From Lactuca virosa (Eukaryota > Streptophyta > Magnoliopsida > Asterales > Asteraceae), in the NCBI GenBank assembly GCA_928212115.1, contig CAKMRJ010005745.1, positions 78,003,871-78,067,870 of the forward strand: DNA of 64,000 nt, written 5' to 3'. The notes under the pieces are model-generated. The model did not search any database. It saw only the letters and a program-made list of their open reading frames with translations, and was not told the origin of the DNA. Positions 1 through 10,610 of the stretch are shown one piece after another. Within the stretch, counting starts at the first letter, position 1, and every line of letters starts with the position of its first letter. A program made the position numbers and the translations under genes.

Positions 1-1084
1 TCCAAGGCGACACTTTCAGAAGAACCATATCCCCGACCTGGAACTCCAGGTTTGATCGGCGCTTATCGGCATAACTTTTCTGCCGACTCTGAGCAGTCTG
101 AAGCCTGCTCCGGACCTGCTGAATCTTCTCTGTCGTCTTGAGCACTACTTCGGTGCTCCCCATGACTCTCTGTCCAACCTCGCCCCAACATATCGGGGTC
201 CTGCACTTCCTCCCGTACAACATCTCGAAGGGAGGACGGTCAATACTCGCGTGATAGCTGTTGTTGTATGAAAACTCGGCTAAAGGAAGATAGGTATCCC
301 AGCTACCACCGAAGTCTAAAACACACGCCCGCAACATGTCCTCCAGAGTCTGGATGGTCCGCTCGCTCTGGCCATCCGTCTGCGGGTGGAAGGTTGTACT
401 AAAATGCAGACGAGTACCCAGCTCGTCATGAAACTTCTTCCAGAACCTGGAAGTGAACCGCACATCCCTATCCGAAATCACTGAAACTGGCACCCCATGC
501 CGTGCCACCACCTCTCTAATGTAGATATCGGCCAATTTCTCGGCCGAGATGCTCTCCTGAATCGGGATAAAGTGGGCGCTCTTGGTCAACCGATCGACGA
601 TGACCCATATCGAATCCACTCCCCGCGCGGTCCTGGGAAGCTTGGTGATGAAATCCATCGTGATGTCTTCCCATTTCCACATCGGGATATCCAACGACTG
701 CATCTTGCCGTGCAGTCTCTGGTGTTCGGCCTTGACCTTCCTGCAGGTCAGGCACCGCTCAACGTACCATGCTACATCCCGCTTCATGCAGGGCCACCAA
801 TAGTCCGGACGAAGATCCCTATACATCTTCGTTTCCCCTGGATGAATGGAGAATCGGGATTTGTGCGCCTCCTCTATCAGAACCTGGCGCACGCCTCCGA
901 GGTATGGAACCCACACCCTGCGGTGTAATGTCAATAATCCCCTGCTGTCATAGTCGAAGGAGGAAACCTGTCCCACAATCCGCTCACTCTTCCGATGTTC
1001 CTCCTTCATAGCCTCCTGCTGAGCCTCCCGGATCCGCTCCAGAAGCAGAGTCACCACCGTCATCCTCAAACAGATATCCCTGAT
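1..1084 (-). pseudogene. pol: Element A pol, part 2: integrase, cut by window edge
   Basis: The minus frame is open from the RNase H end to position 1. Seen in order: an HHCC zinc region (HKSRFSIHPG near 850; CLTCRKVKAE near 745), then the DDE core with D in TMDFITKLPRT (near 655), D in VISDRDVRFTS (near 480) and E in DGQSERTIQTLEDM (near 365), then the start of the C-terminal region (VGDMVLLKVSP near 20). No lesion is visible inside this part. It would insert the cDNA. It lies downstream of several stops, so this copy cannot make it unaided. A chromodomain, if present, would be off-window. Confidence 0.92.
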
Positions 1085-2920
1085 CGGTGCTGCCTTGCGG
1101 CTAAGCGCATCGGCCACGACATTGGCCTTCCCTGGGTGGTAGAGGATCTCACAATCGTAATCCTTTACCACATCAAGCCATCGACGCTGCCTCATATTCA
1201 GATTTGGCTGATCCATGAGGTACCTCAAGGTCTTGTGGTCCGTGTAAATCGTACAGCGAACCCCATAGAGGTAATGACGCCAAATCTTGAGGGCGAACAC
1301 AACAGCCCCCCAACTCCAAGTCATGTGTCGGGTAGTTCGCCTCGTGAGGCTTCAGCTGCCTCGACGCATAGGCGATGACATGCCCTCTCTGCATCAATAC
1401 CGCTCCCAAACATGCGATGGATGCATCGCAATACACAACAAAATCCTCCATGCCCTCTGGCAGGGCTAAGATTGGCGCCTCGCACAACCTCTGTCTCAGT
1501 GTCTCGAACGCTGCCTGCTGCTCAGGCCCCCAACGAAAGACTACGACCTTCCTCGTTAGCCTGGTTAGGGGTAATGCTATTTTGGAGAAATCCTGAATGA
1601 ATCTCCGATAGTAGCCAGCTAATCCCAGGAAACTCCGAATCTCAGATGGAGACTTCGGAACCTCCCATCTCATCACGGCCTCCACCTTGGCCGGATCTAC
1701 CGAAATCTCGTTCTGGTTGACAAGGTGCCCAAGAAACTGCACCTCGCGCAACCAGAAATCACACTTGGAGAACTTGGCGTACAAGTTCTCCCTCCTCATG
1801 GTCTCTAGAACCTCTCACAGATGCTCCTCGTGTTCCTCCTGGGTCTTGGAGTAGACCAAGATGTCATCAATAAACACTATCACAGACCGGTCTAACATCG
1901 GTCTGCACACGCGGTTCATGAGGTCCATGAACGCGGCAGGAGCATTGGTGAGCCCGAAAGGCATCACCACGAACTCATAGTGGCCATAACGTGTCCGAAA
2001 CGCAGTCTTCTGCACATCCTCCTATCTGACCCTCATCTGGTGATACCCTGAACGCAAATCAATCTTGGAGAACCAAGATGCTCCCTGTAGCTGGTCAAAG
2101 AGGTCATCAATCCTCGGGAGTGGGTAGCGGTTCTTCACCGTTACCTTATTCAGCTCCCTATAATCGATACACATCCGACGCGACCCGTCCTTCTTCTTCA
2201 CAAACAGAATCGGGGCTCCCCAGGGTGAACTACTCGGTCTAATGAATCCCTTGTCTAACAGCTCTTGTAGCTGTGTAGACAACTCCTGCATCTCGGGAGG
2301 AGCCAACCGATATGGTGCCTTGGCTATCGGAGCCGCACCAGGGACTAGGTCGATCCTGAACTCCACCTGTCGCTCCGGAGGTATCCCAGGCAACTCCTCG
2401 GGGAATACATCCGCAAATTCCCGAACCACGGGCACCTCGCCCACTGTCGCCTTACCCGCCTCCCGGGTGTCCATGACATAAGCTACATATCCTGCGCAAC
2501 CCTGCTGAAGGTAACGCCTTGCCCTCGCTGCCGAACAGAAGGCTGGCCCTCGCTGTGACCTCTCACCCTGAATTACCAACTCTCCCCCACTTGGGGTTCT
2601 GACTCGTACTAACTGTTGCGCGCAATCTATCACTGCCCCATTGGGACTCAGCCAATCCATACCAATAATGACCTTGTTTCCCCGCAATGGAATGGGAACT
2701 AGGTCAACCAAATACCGCTCTTCGAACAACCTCAATACACAATCTCGGAAGACCTCTGATGCTCGCACCGACCGGTCGTCCGCAATCTCGACCTCTAAAG
2801 GACAATCCAACATGCCCGAGGACTCAGGAAACTTCTTGCTAAGTGCAAGAGAAATAAAGGATCGGGTAGCCCCCGAATCAAACAACACCTGGACTGGAAT
2901 ACCGTTCACATGGAATGATC
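1085..2920 (-). pseudogene. pol: Element A pol, part 1: protease, reverse transcriptase, RNase H
   Basis: Protease shows LFDSGATRSFIS (near 2870), the aspartic active site. RT shows FVKKKDGSRRMCIDYRELN, SKIDLRSGYHQ and the catalytic FIDDILVYS (about 1850-1880). RNase H shows YCDAS, an acidic HDLEL region and a YTDHKTLRYL motif (near 1225), then NVVADALSRK (near 1110). Lesions: an in-frame TAG at 2022-2024; a TGA at 1815-1817 where the family has arginine, consistent with CGA to TGA; and one extra G in the G6 run at 1308-1313, which shifts frame within RNase H. Every domain is present and full length, so this is a recently inactivated copy. The role would be polyprotein processing and cDNA synthesis. 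Confidence 0.92.
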
Positions 2921-2994
2921 CTAAACGTATATACACAGAGCACATATCAATATCATAAACATCATATAAATTAGTCCGAGGGAAAGAATCATAC
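2921..2994 (-). other. Intron-like segment between gag and protease of element A (74 bp)
   Basis: On the sense strand this segment begins GTATGATTC and ends ACGTTTAG. It is AT-rich between GC-rich coding flanks and has a CTAAT branch-like site. Read through, gag runs on for 24 codons of hydrophobic, unfamily-like residues and stops at TAG (2923-2921), which is the final TAG of the segment. Without it, the flanks join in frame from ..PDVVTG to the protease lead-in SFHVNG, which is how related elements read. At 74 bases it is not a multiple of three, so retention and removal give different products. Splicing is inferred, not shown. Confidence 0.72.
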
Positions 2995-4199
2995 CCGTCA
3001 CCACATCGGGTGCAGCGCGTGCCTCCTCAGCTGTCAGTTGAAATGCCCGGCTCCTCACCATCAGAGCCTCTGTCTTGCCCTGCCGTCCATCTGTAATCCG
3101 CAGGGTCGCTGGAGCTGGCGCCTTTACTGGCGCTGCTGCTGTCAACTAGTGGCAGTTGGCCCTCTTATGGCCCCTCTGGTTGCAGTGGAAACATAGCAAC
3201 TCAGATGTCTGAAAAACCGGAGTAGGGGCAGTACAATCCCTGCTAAAGTGTCCCATCTTGTCGCACTTGTAGCAGCCGGACGATCCCAACCTACACGCTC
3301 CCTCGTGCGACCTGCCGCACTTCCTGCAGTGGCCCGGTCCTGAATGACCTTTCGGCCTACCATCTGATCCCTTGGGCTTCTTCCTCGAAGCCCCTATCGT
3401 CTGTCCCTCCTCTACCTTCCTCTTTCGGATGTGCTCCAGATCTATCTCCCTCTCCCTCGCCCTAGCAATCATAGAATCCAGGGTAGGGCAAGCTGAAAAA
3501 CTGACATGCTCCCGAATGTCGGCTCGCAGCATGTCGTGGTAGCGGGTCCTCCTCATATCCTCGTCACCCGCATACTGGGGCACCAGTAATGCCCTCTCCC
3601 GGAACTTGGCGGTGATCTCCACCACAGTCTCCGTCGTCTGCCTCATATCTAAAAACTCTCTGGCTAACTGCTGGAGCTCCACTGCAGGTGCGAACTCCGC
3701 TCTGAACCGGGTCACAAAGTCCGGCCATGTCATAGCCTCAACAGCCGAGGCTCCCAGTGAGTCACCAAACAGACTCCCACCAGTCTCTAGCTCTGTCTCT
3801 CAAACATCCTGCTGCATATCTCACCTTCGACCCCTCGGGGCAGAAGCTAGTCAACTGTGCGGACTCAATGTCCGCAATCCATCGTCTGGCAGCGATGGGA
3901 TCCTTTGCCCCATGGAAATCCGGCGCACCACTGCCCCTGAAGTCCTTATAGGACAGTGTGCGAGATCCTGACTGGCCAGATGCCATGTCACTCCTGAATG
4001 CCCTGAGGCGGTCCTCCATCAACTCAACTATCCCTTCCTTGATCGACCCGAAAATGATGGGGGTCGACTCAAGGATACCTCTGGTGATCTCTGACACGAT
4101 GAACTCGCGTAGCCCCTCATCCACTGGTTCAGGACCTGAACCCGCTCCCGATCCCTCTCCCGAACTGCCAACTGCTGGCCTCGGACGTAGCACTACCAT
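2995..4199 (-). pseudogene. gag: Element A gag (capsid/nucleocapsid), frameshifted
   Basis: The ATG at 4199 opens MVVLRPRPAVGSSG, nearly identical to the gag start of element F at 62673. The Retrotrans_gag domain is recognisable by KDPIAARRWI, RDRARDWW and a TRFRAEFAP-type motif. The C-terminal half has three CCHC-type knuckles, starting CRKCGRSH, CYKCDKMGHFSRDC and CFHCNQRGHKRANC. Lesions: one extra T near 3767 shifts frame after the WWE motif, and an in-frame TAG lies at 3146-3148 just after the last knuckle. Beyond the TAG the frame stays open through GKTEALMVRSRAFQLTAEEA up to the intron-like segment at 2994. In the particle, Gag would coat and package the RNA. As it stands it is broken. 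Confidence 0.9.
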
Positions 4200-5073
4200 T
4201 CTGCAATTCATACAGGCAACTATTAGTGATACTGATACTTCTAAAGGGATCGCATCTATCATAAGTTCCCCGGTCTTGCCTTAGCTTTCCTTAATTCGGG
4301 TACGGATCCTCTACTTCCAGTAGTACGGGCCCATACTACCTTCCACATCTATCCGTACCTTCCTCAAGGTCTGCCTTGACTCCACCAAGTCACTTCTACC
4401 ACTACTGATCTCTGCTACTCTCATCCTAGGCTTGCCCTAGATAACCACCAACCCTCTCTCTGTCCTCAGCTGCATAAGAAGTCCCTGCTTTCTTCCCCTA
4501 ACTAGCTCGCGAATACTATTACATATTACTCAGACTAGATAATTCTTCGAATGAGAGATCATACCCTACAACGGTTGGACTCAAACGAGAGCTGCGAAAT
4601 AGGGCTAGATCCAATCTTCTGAAATTATTTAGTCCTTGCAATATGTAACTTAACATATTCGTTTACTAGTTAGTGAAAGACAGCTAGACCTCCCAAAAGC
4701 ACAAAGCAAGCAGCATTCGGGCATTGAGTACACATAATCAAGTATATACTACTCTGGCTATCATACTGACTGATCTGTACTAGCATACAATTCTCATAAA
4801 GTTGAAACACATAAAGCAGGCACATAAGGCATCATTCCTAGATCCTTAGTCCTACTCTACCATGCTGTTCTACTGAAACTGAACTGATAATCATAACAAT
4901 AACTTGTATGGGTACTTTGGGGAAAACTTACTTGAGCTCGGCCGGTCGCGCACATCACACACCTTGTTCTTTCTCAAATCCCTTTTTACTTAGTCTTTAG
5001 AAAAATCACTTCTTTATAAAAATCTTTTAATCCCTCGATTTGAGTCCAGACACCCCCGAAGGTGTGTCCGGAT
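4200..5073 (-). other. Untranslated leader of element A
   Basis: About 870 bases between primer site and gag start with no supported coding. Parts resemble the leaders of E (37113-38040) and F (40432-40951, 62195-62672); for example, the CAACGGTTGGACTCAAACGAG stretch near 4570 has sense-strand counterparts at about 37640 and 62290. Confidence 0.7.
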
Positions 5074-5101
5074 CCCTCAAACCAGGGCTCTGATACCAAC
5101 T
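5074..5101 (-). other. Primer-binding site of element A
   Basis: Directly next to the inner LTR end, the minus strand reads TGGTATCAGAGCCCTGG, the usual plant initiator-Met-tRNA primer match. Confidence 0.85.
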
Positions 5102-7034
5102 TGTAACATCCCAAAAATACCGGCTAAAAATTTCATTTTTAAATTAGGTTAATACATAAAACATTGTTACAAAACATTCATAATATTATTTCATGTCTGA
5201 AAACCGATAACATCATAGTAAAATATTCAGAGTACATCCCAGAAAATCCATAGCGGAAAACATGAGTGTGTGTGATATGCCGCTACCGCGCCAGCTCCTT
5301 CCCCTTCGATGAAGAGGTACCTGAAAACAAAGTTGTAAACTGTAAGCACAAGGCTTAGTGAGTTACCCCATAATGCCACATACCATGCAATCATACTATG
5401 AGCAGTTAAGGGATACGGGCCTCGCCCACACCCATAGAGATACGGGCCTCGCCCACACTCTGCTAGCTAGGAGATACGGGCCTCGCCCACACTCCACTAT
5501 CTGAGAGATACGGGCCTCGCCCACACTCTGCTATTCATGGAGATACGGGCCTCGCCCACACTCCGCTACTAAACCATAACATACAAGTATCACAGAGACA
5601 ACAAGTATAAGCAATTCTATCATACTGGCATATAACACAATCAAACTCAGCTATGAGATACGGGCTCCGCCCACACTCCGATACTAACATATCGTCTATA
5701 CGGGCCGGCCTTGGTGCCTTAGACCCGTCCCTACTGGAAGGAAACTCACCTCGAGAGTAGCTGCTGAAAGCCTGCTCAAACTACGCCTGGCTGCCGCACC
5801 GGTAATCCCTCCGGCTATAAATTCGTAAACATGGATTAGGCACTCATAAATACCCCTTAGATCAAACGATCGGTCAAAGTCAACTCCTTGGTCAAGGTCA
5901 ACCTTCTGATTGACTGGACTCGCCGAGTCCATATAGGACTCGCCGAGTCCTTCTATGTCTAGCCCGACTCTGACTCATCAGGTCCCTGTTCCCACTCACT
6001 GAGTCGGCCTGACTCGCTAAACGGGGACAACTAACAAACTCGCGACTGGACTCGCCGAGTCCAAGGGAGACTCGCCGAGTCCGACGAACAGATCTCACAA
6101 TCGCTCCAATCTTCCATTAGAACATCAACCTTGGACATTTGGAGATTCTGGGACTATAGCTACACGTTAAATTGCTAATTCAACGCGTGGTTACGAAGGG
6201 TTGGACCTTCTTCACCTAAACCCTTCTTATCCTAGTAACAGTTCATATGACTTGCCGAGTTGGAAGAATAACTCGTCGATTTCAAGGCTATATTCAAGGG
6301 ACTCTCCAAGTTTGAAGAACGACTCGCCGAGTACCATGCAATCTTCATAGGACTCGCCGAGTTGTTCATCCAACTCGTCGAGTCTAAGGCCATCTTCATG
6401 GAACTCGCCGAGTGCACTTTGGCACTCACCGAGTCCCCTTCGACTCTCCACCCAAACTGGCCAAATCTGAGACATGCAACGGTTCCAAACCATTGATCTA
6501 AGCTCCTAGGGTCTGGCTATCACATATACACACGAAATCTGGGGGTTTTAAGGCTTGCAAACCACATATTTGGGACAAAAGGAAATCTATGAGCCAATGA
6601 GCAAAATGGGAGTTTTCTTACCTGATTAGAAGCTTCTCCTAGGGTAGATTTCGGATCTACTGCCCCTCCTAGCACTCTTCCACCTCCTTCTTCTTCTCTT
6701 AAGCTTCAAATTTTCTTCACAAGGCCAAAATCGCTCACAAGGGCACAAAGGGGCTAGGGTTTCGCTCAATAGCTCTTTTGGAAGTGAATGGGACGAAATG
6801 AGACTGAGTTATGGTGGCTAAATGGGGTGCAACACCCGGATTTGACTTATATGACCAAACAGGGCCTACTCGCCGAGTCCAGGACCCGACTCGGCGAGTC
6901 CACGACTTAGAATCCGCGTCTCGTCCCACTTCTACTCGGCGAGTCGATCCCTTGACTCGCCGAGTCCAAGGCAAAAATGCTAAAATGCTCAAGGAATTAA
7001 ATAAAAGAATACGTACCGAGAACCAGGTGTTACA
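5102..7034 (-). repeat. 5' LTR of element A (1933 bp)
   Basis: On the + strand the LTR opens TGTAACATCCC at 5102 and closes AGGTGTTACA at 7034, giving inverted TGTAAC/GTTACA ends. It abuts a primer site at 5101. It holds a tandem block (5411-5690) and many ACTCGCCGAGT/ACTCGGCGAGT motifs (5918-5952, 6043-6090, 6313-6425, 6868-6970). No second LTR is in the window, so the ends rest on the TG..CA termini, the primer site and the break in B's gag. Confidence 0.88.
5411..5690. repeat. Tandem block inside element A LTR
   Basis: Five close copies of a ~21-base core (GATACGGGCCTCGCCCACAC), 27-36 bases apart at about 5412, 5438, 5472, 5508 and 5540, separated by variable linkers. A sixth, altered copy lies at 5653. 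Related LTRs E and F carry unrelated tandem units at the equivalent place. Confidence 0.85.
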
Positions 7035-7633
7035 AAAAGTCCTTGAAGTTTACTCAGTGTGACTTCCTCCTTGTTCATATGATAAGTCATACGAAACTGA
7101 TCATAACTTGGAGGTAAGGAATGGAGAATAATATCAATCGCCATTTCTTCAGGAAAGTCCACATTAAGCTTCAATAACCGGTCAACGAACCTTTTCATTT
7201 TCTGCATGTGACCGGTGATGGGTTCACCATCTTTCATTCTGGTTGTTATCATGGAGGAGATGAGTTCATACCTCTCCTGACGCGCGCTCTGATGGTACAT
7301 TTCCATCAGATCCAGGTGCATCTCATAGGGGTAGAAATCTTCATAGGATTTTTGAAGTTCAGGAGTCATGGTGGCCATCATGATGCATGCTACTTTAGTA
7401 ACATCCTTTTCATGTGCAACAAACTCCGCAAACTCTTCAGGAGTAGCATTGGCTTCATTGACAATCTTAAGCTCCCTATCGAGGACATACTCCTTGTCCT
7501 CATAGCGGGTAATCATCCTGATGTTTCTGATCCACTCATTGAAATTGGATCCATCAAAAGTGACTTTCCCACACAAGTTCATAAGGGAAAAGGAGCTTGT
7601 TGGGTTTGAGCCAGAAGCATTGTTGGAAGACAT
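7035..7633 (-). pseudogene. gag: Copia element B gag, truncated by insertion of A
   Basis: The ATG at 7633 opens MSSNNASGSN. The protein has the copia gag (UBN2-type) pattern: FDGSNFNEWIRNIRMI near the start, then EMYHQSARQERYELISSM and MKRFVDRLLKLNVDFPEEM, and LPPSYDQFRMTYHMN toward the end. It reads cleanly to KLQGLF, where element A begins at 7034. Family members continue with more gag and a zinc knuckle, so about 200 codons are present and the rest is displaced. No internal stop is seen in the part present. Confidence 0.9.
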
Positions 7634-9142
7634 CTGAAAGAAAAGAAAGACAAGTTTCATTAGATTAAGAGTCCTTAATAAGTCACCCAAATGAAATATT
7701 AAGGCTAGGATACAACAAACTATTTATAGTTGGAAGAGGGATGCCGTAATCCAAGCTATAAAATATTTGAAGGTAGGTAAATGACGATTTACCAATTTCC
7801 ACCATAAGAACGAAATTTTTCATTATTAGGTTTTATTGGATTTGAAACTCCTAGATCTTTTGAGATACATTGAACTTTTCAATGACATGTTTGAATCTCG
7901 ATTGTGCCCTCTCAAGTTTGTGACTGGGATGCCGAGGATCACAAACAAGGTGTGAATAACCATACAAATTGACTTGGTACCCTTAACTATATTACCTAAT
8001 CGATGTGCCGGTTAACCACACACGCTCCACCGATCTATAATAAAGTCAAGTTACCCTTTGCCACACTTACTAGTCCTTGTTAGTGTGTCGGTTAACCACA
8101 CACGCTCCACTAACGACTTGGTAAGGTACAAAGTGTAATTTTATGGGCTAGCACCTATTTCACATTTTCCTAAAATAACTAAGATTTGGGAATTAATAAT
8201 GTATAGTTACTTTATAATTTATTATACTTTTAATGAGAGTTAAAGTCTTGTCCTACCCGTTCGGCTAACGACCCTCCACCAGTCAAGGAAGCAGTGGGTG
8301 AGAGTGGACACCCATTAAGTTGCCATTTTATAGGCAACAACCTTATACCCCCCTTATAGACCGGCTTCGAATGAGGCCTACTTGCGGTAAGAACGACTTA
8401 TTCTTATACATATCTATATAAATAAAATTATAATAATAATATAAGTGTTGATTTTTAAACTTTTAAAAATCTAAGGTTTAATTTGGAATTAAAGTATTAA
8501 AGTGTAAGACTTTACAAATTCCAAAACTTGAGGGCAAGTTTTGAAACTATTTCAAGACTCTTCAAATTTGTAACTTATGAGTTTTAATGGTTCGTAAAGT
8601 TGAAGACTCTTCATTTTATGAAACCTACTATTCTTTAATGACAACTTTTAAAGAAGTGACTTTTGGTTATCCATAACTTGAGGACAAGTTATGAACACCA
8701 TCATTAACATTAAGATCATGAATTAAACTAGCATGTAGGTTACACACAATTCCTATGATCTTCTAAAACTCATAAGAACAAATATTCATATCAAACAATT
8801 TCAAGAAATCATATTAACACATATAAAACTTGAAAATTGATAATAGTCATTTGAAATGGGTTAACATAATCATTACCACTTTTAAAAACAGATTTTACAA
8901 GTCCAAAACAGTTTGGGATAATGATTCTAGCCCATTTCCAGCAACAAAACTCGGAAAACTGCCCAACACGCTCCTACTCGTCGAGTGCATTATCCTACTC
9001 GACGAGTGGGATGAATTTTGTCTTGGACTCGTCGAGTTCTCCCCTTGCACTCGGCGAGTCCAGTCGAACAGTGAACATTTTTTCGATTTTTCAAGCAGTT
9101 TGCATCAAATATACAGAAAACAATCTTAGGCTCTGATACCAC
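7634..9142 (-). other. Primer site and leader of copia B
   Basis: The primer site (9127-9142) matches initiator-Met tRNA. The leader contains two near-identical blocks with GTTAACCACACACGCTCCAC at 8010-8030 and 8091-8111, a third related block near 8262 (GGCTAACGACCCTCCACCAG), and several copies of the CGAGT palindrome family at 8975-9062. No coding potential is supported. Confidence 0.7.
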
Positions 9143-9901
9143 TGATGGGTTTTGAGCATTCTAACACTCCTATGGTGTACATGCAACCCTATAAACCTTG
9201 AATCTATGTTTTCTCTAATATACATGCAAATTTGTTTTTCAAGGTTTACTTCCTAACTAGCATGGCATGGGGAGTATGTAATATAAAAACTAGTAGAAGT
9301 ACATACCTTTCTTGTTGCTTGGATTCCTTGATGACTTTGTGAGCCTAGCACCCCAAATGTTGTGCCTCAAATGCTTCACACAACACCACAAGACTTGGAA
9401 TAACTTGAGAGTAAACACTTGCACTAAAAAATCTGTTATGCCCTCTTAGAACTCACTAGTGGCCGATTTTGCTAGCTATAGGGTTCCTTTTATAGTGTTG
9501 TCACAATTAGGGTTTACACATGAATGCCCTTAATTGTCATGACTCTTCATTTCTAATGATCCATGGGTTTGTAACTCCCATATCCATGGAGCTCCAAATT
9601 ACCATAAACCATGGATCATGAATCCACCATAAAAGATTAGATGATTGTCATAATCAACCCTATGTATTTAATTAGTCTCATTTTGATCACAAAATTAATT
9701 CTAAATTAATACTTGATCAACACTAATTAAATAATACTATTATTAATATATTAGAACTTATAATATATTAATAATCACAAGTGTCCTTTCTCCCATTTAG
9801 TCTATCCAAGTATTGCAATGCCATGCAACCCAAATAAACCATGCCGGGTCAGATCAAGTACATACCAAATAAAGTTATGGACTTAGACACTATATCCAAC
9901 A
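9143..9901 (-). repeat. 5' LTR of copia element B (759 bp)
   Basis: Sense strand starts TGTTGGATATAGTGTCTAAG, a very typical copia LTR start, and ends in CA (TGATGGG on the + strand at 9143). Next to it is a primer site, GTGGTATCAGAGCCTAAG on the minus strand. Confidence 0.87.
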
Positions 9902-10094
9902 TGTAGTTACTAGTCAATGGGTGTTTTAATAATGAAAAAATGGGACCTTGTGAAGCCATTATAAAACCATATCTGGGACCATATAAAACATTCCCATGCA
10001 TGCATATTATTCCAATTTTTTCCATGCATAAGTATTCAAAGCTAAATGTCATGATTTTACTTAAAAAGGCAACATACTTTCATACTTCATGTCA
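9902..10094. other. Unassigned spacer
   Basis: AT-rich sequence between copia B and the minisatellite. I looked here for a terminal inverted repeat matching 13860-14010 beyond the MULE start and found none. Confidence 0.5.
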
Positions 10095-10510
10095 TACATA
10101 AAAAATGACCAACATACCCTTTCTGTCATACATAAATAAATGACCAACATACCCTTTTCTGTCATACATAAATAAATAACCAAAATACCCTTTTCTGTCA
10201 TACATAAATAAATGACCAAAATACCATTTTCTGTCATACATACTTAAGTGACCAAAATACCCTTTTCTGTCATACATACTTAAATGACCAACATGCCCTT
10301 TTCTGTCATACATAAATAAATGACCAACATAGCCTTTTCTGTCATACATAAATAAATGACCAAAATACCCTTTTCTGTCATACATACTTAAATGACCAAA
10401 ATACCATTTTCTTTCATACATACTTAAATAACCAAAATACCCTTTTCTTTCATACATACTTAAATGACCAAAATACCCTTTTCTTGCATACATACTTAAA
10501 TGACCAAAAT
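10095..10510. repeat. 36-bp minisatellite, about 11-12 copies
   Basis: The unit is 36 bases (CATACATAAATAAATGACCA then ACATACCCTTTTCTGT), with variants such as TACTTAAATGACCAAAATACC. The period is a multiple of three, so a minus frame stays open for over 130 codons. That is a by-product of the period, not a gene. Confidence 0.92.
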
Positions 10511-10525
10511 ATCCATTAAATATAA

Positions 10526-10600
10526 ATTACCATCATCCTATTACATAAACTTTAAATCCAAATTACCATCATCCTATTACATAAACTTTAAATCCAAATT
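10526..10600. repeat. Second 36-bp tandem repeat, two copies
   Basis: Two near-perfect 36-base copies beginning ATTACCATCATCCTATTACA, different in sequence from the neighbouring array but with the same period. Confidence 0.85.
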
Positions 10601-10610
10601 ACAATAAACA

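Larger units (their letters stand above)
1..7034 (-). mobile_element. Element A: Ty3/gypsy (Tekay/Del-like chromovirus) retrotransposon, 3' part off window
   Basis: Seen: on the minus strand the order is 5' LTR (7034-5102), primer site, leader, gag with three zinc knuckles, protease, reverse transcriptase, RNase H and integrase. The integrase frame is still open at position 1, so the 3' LTR is off-window. Known: the gag-PR-RT-RH-INT order defines Ty3/gypsy, and the gag and RT wording matches the Tekay/Del lineage. The element sits inside the gag of copia element B, whose reading is cut at 7034/7035. It is disabled by two frameshifts and three in-frame stops, described under gag and pol. A target duplication cannot be checked because only one end is present. 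Confidence 0.93.
7035..9901 (-). mobile_element. Element B: Ty1/copia retrotransposon, 5' part only
   Basis: Minus-strand order is 5' LTR 9901-9143, primer site, ~1.5-kb leader, gag start at 7633. The gag is cut at 7035 by the LTR of element A. The rest would continue beyond A's far end, off-window. Five bases outside the LTR (9902-9906) read TGTAG; the matching copy cannot be seen. Confidence 0.88.

Noticed and set aside
497..1378. Several + frames opposite element A integrase
   Set aside because: Antisense shadows of a GC-rich coding strand; the minus frame has all integrase motifs.
10092..10493. A 133-codon minus frame with repeated MYDRKGYFGHL units
   Set aside because: It is the translation of a 36-bp minisatellite, whose period keeps the frame open. 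No promoter or homology.
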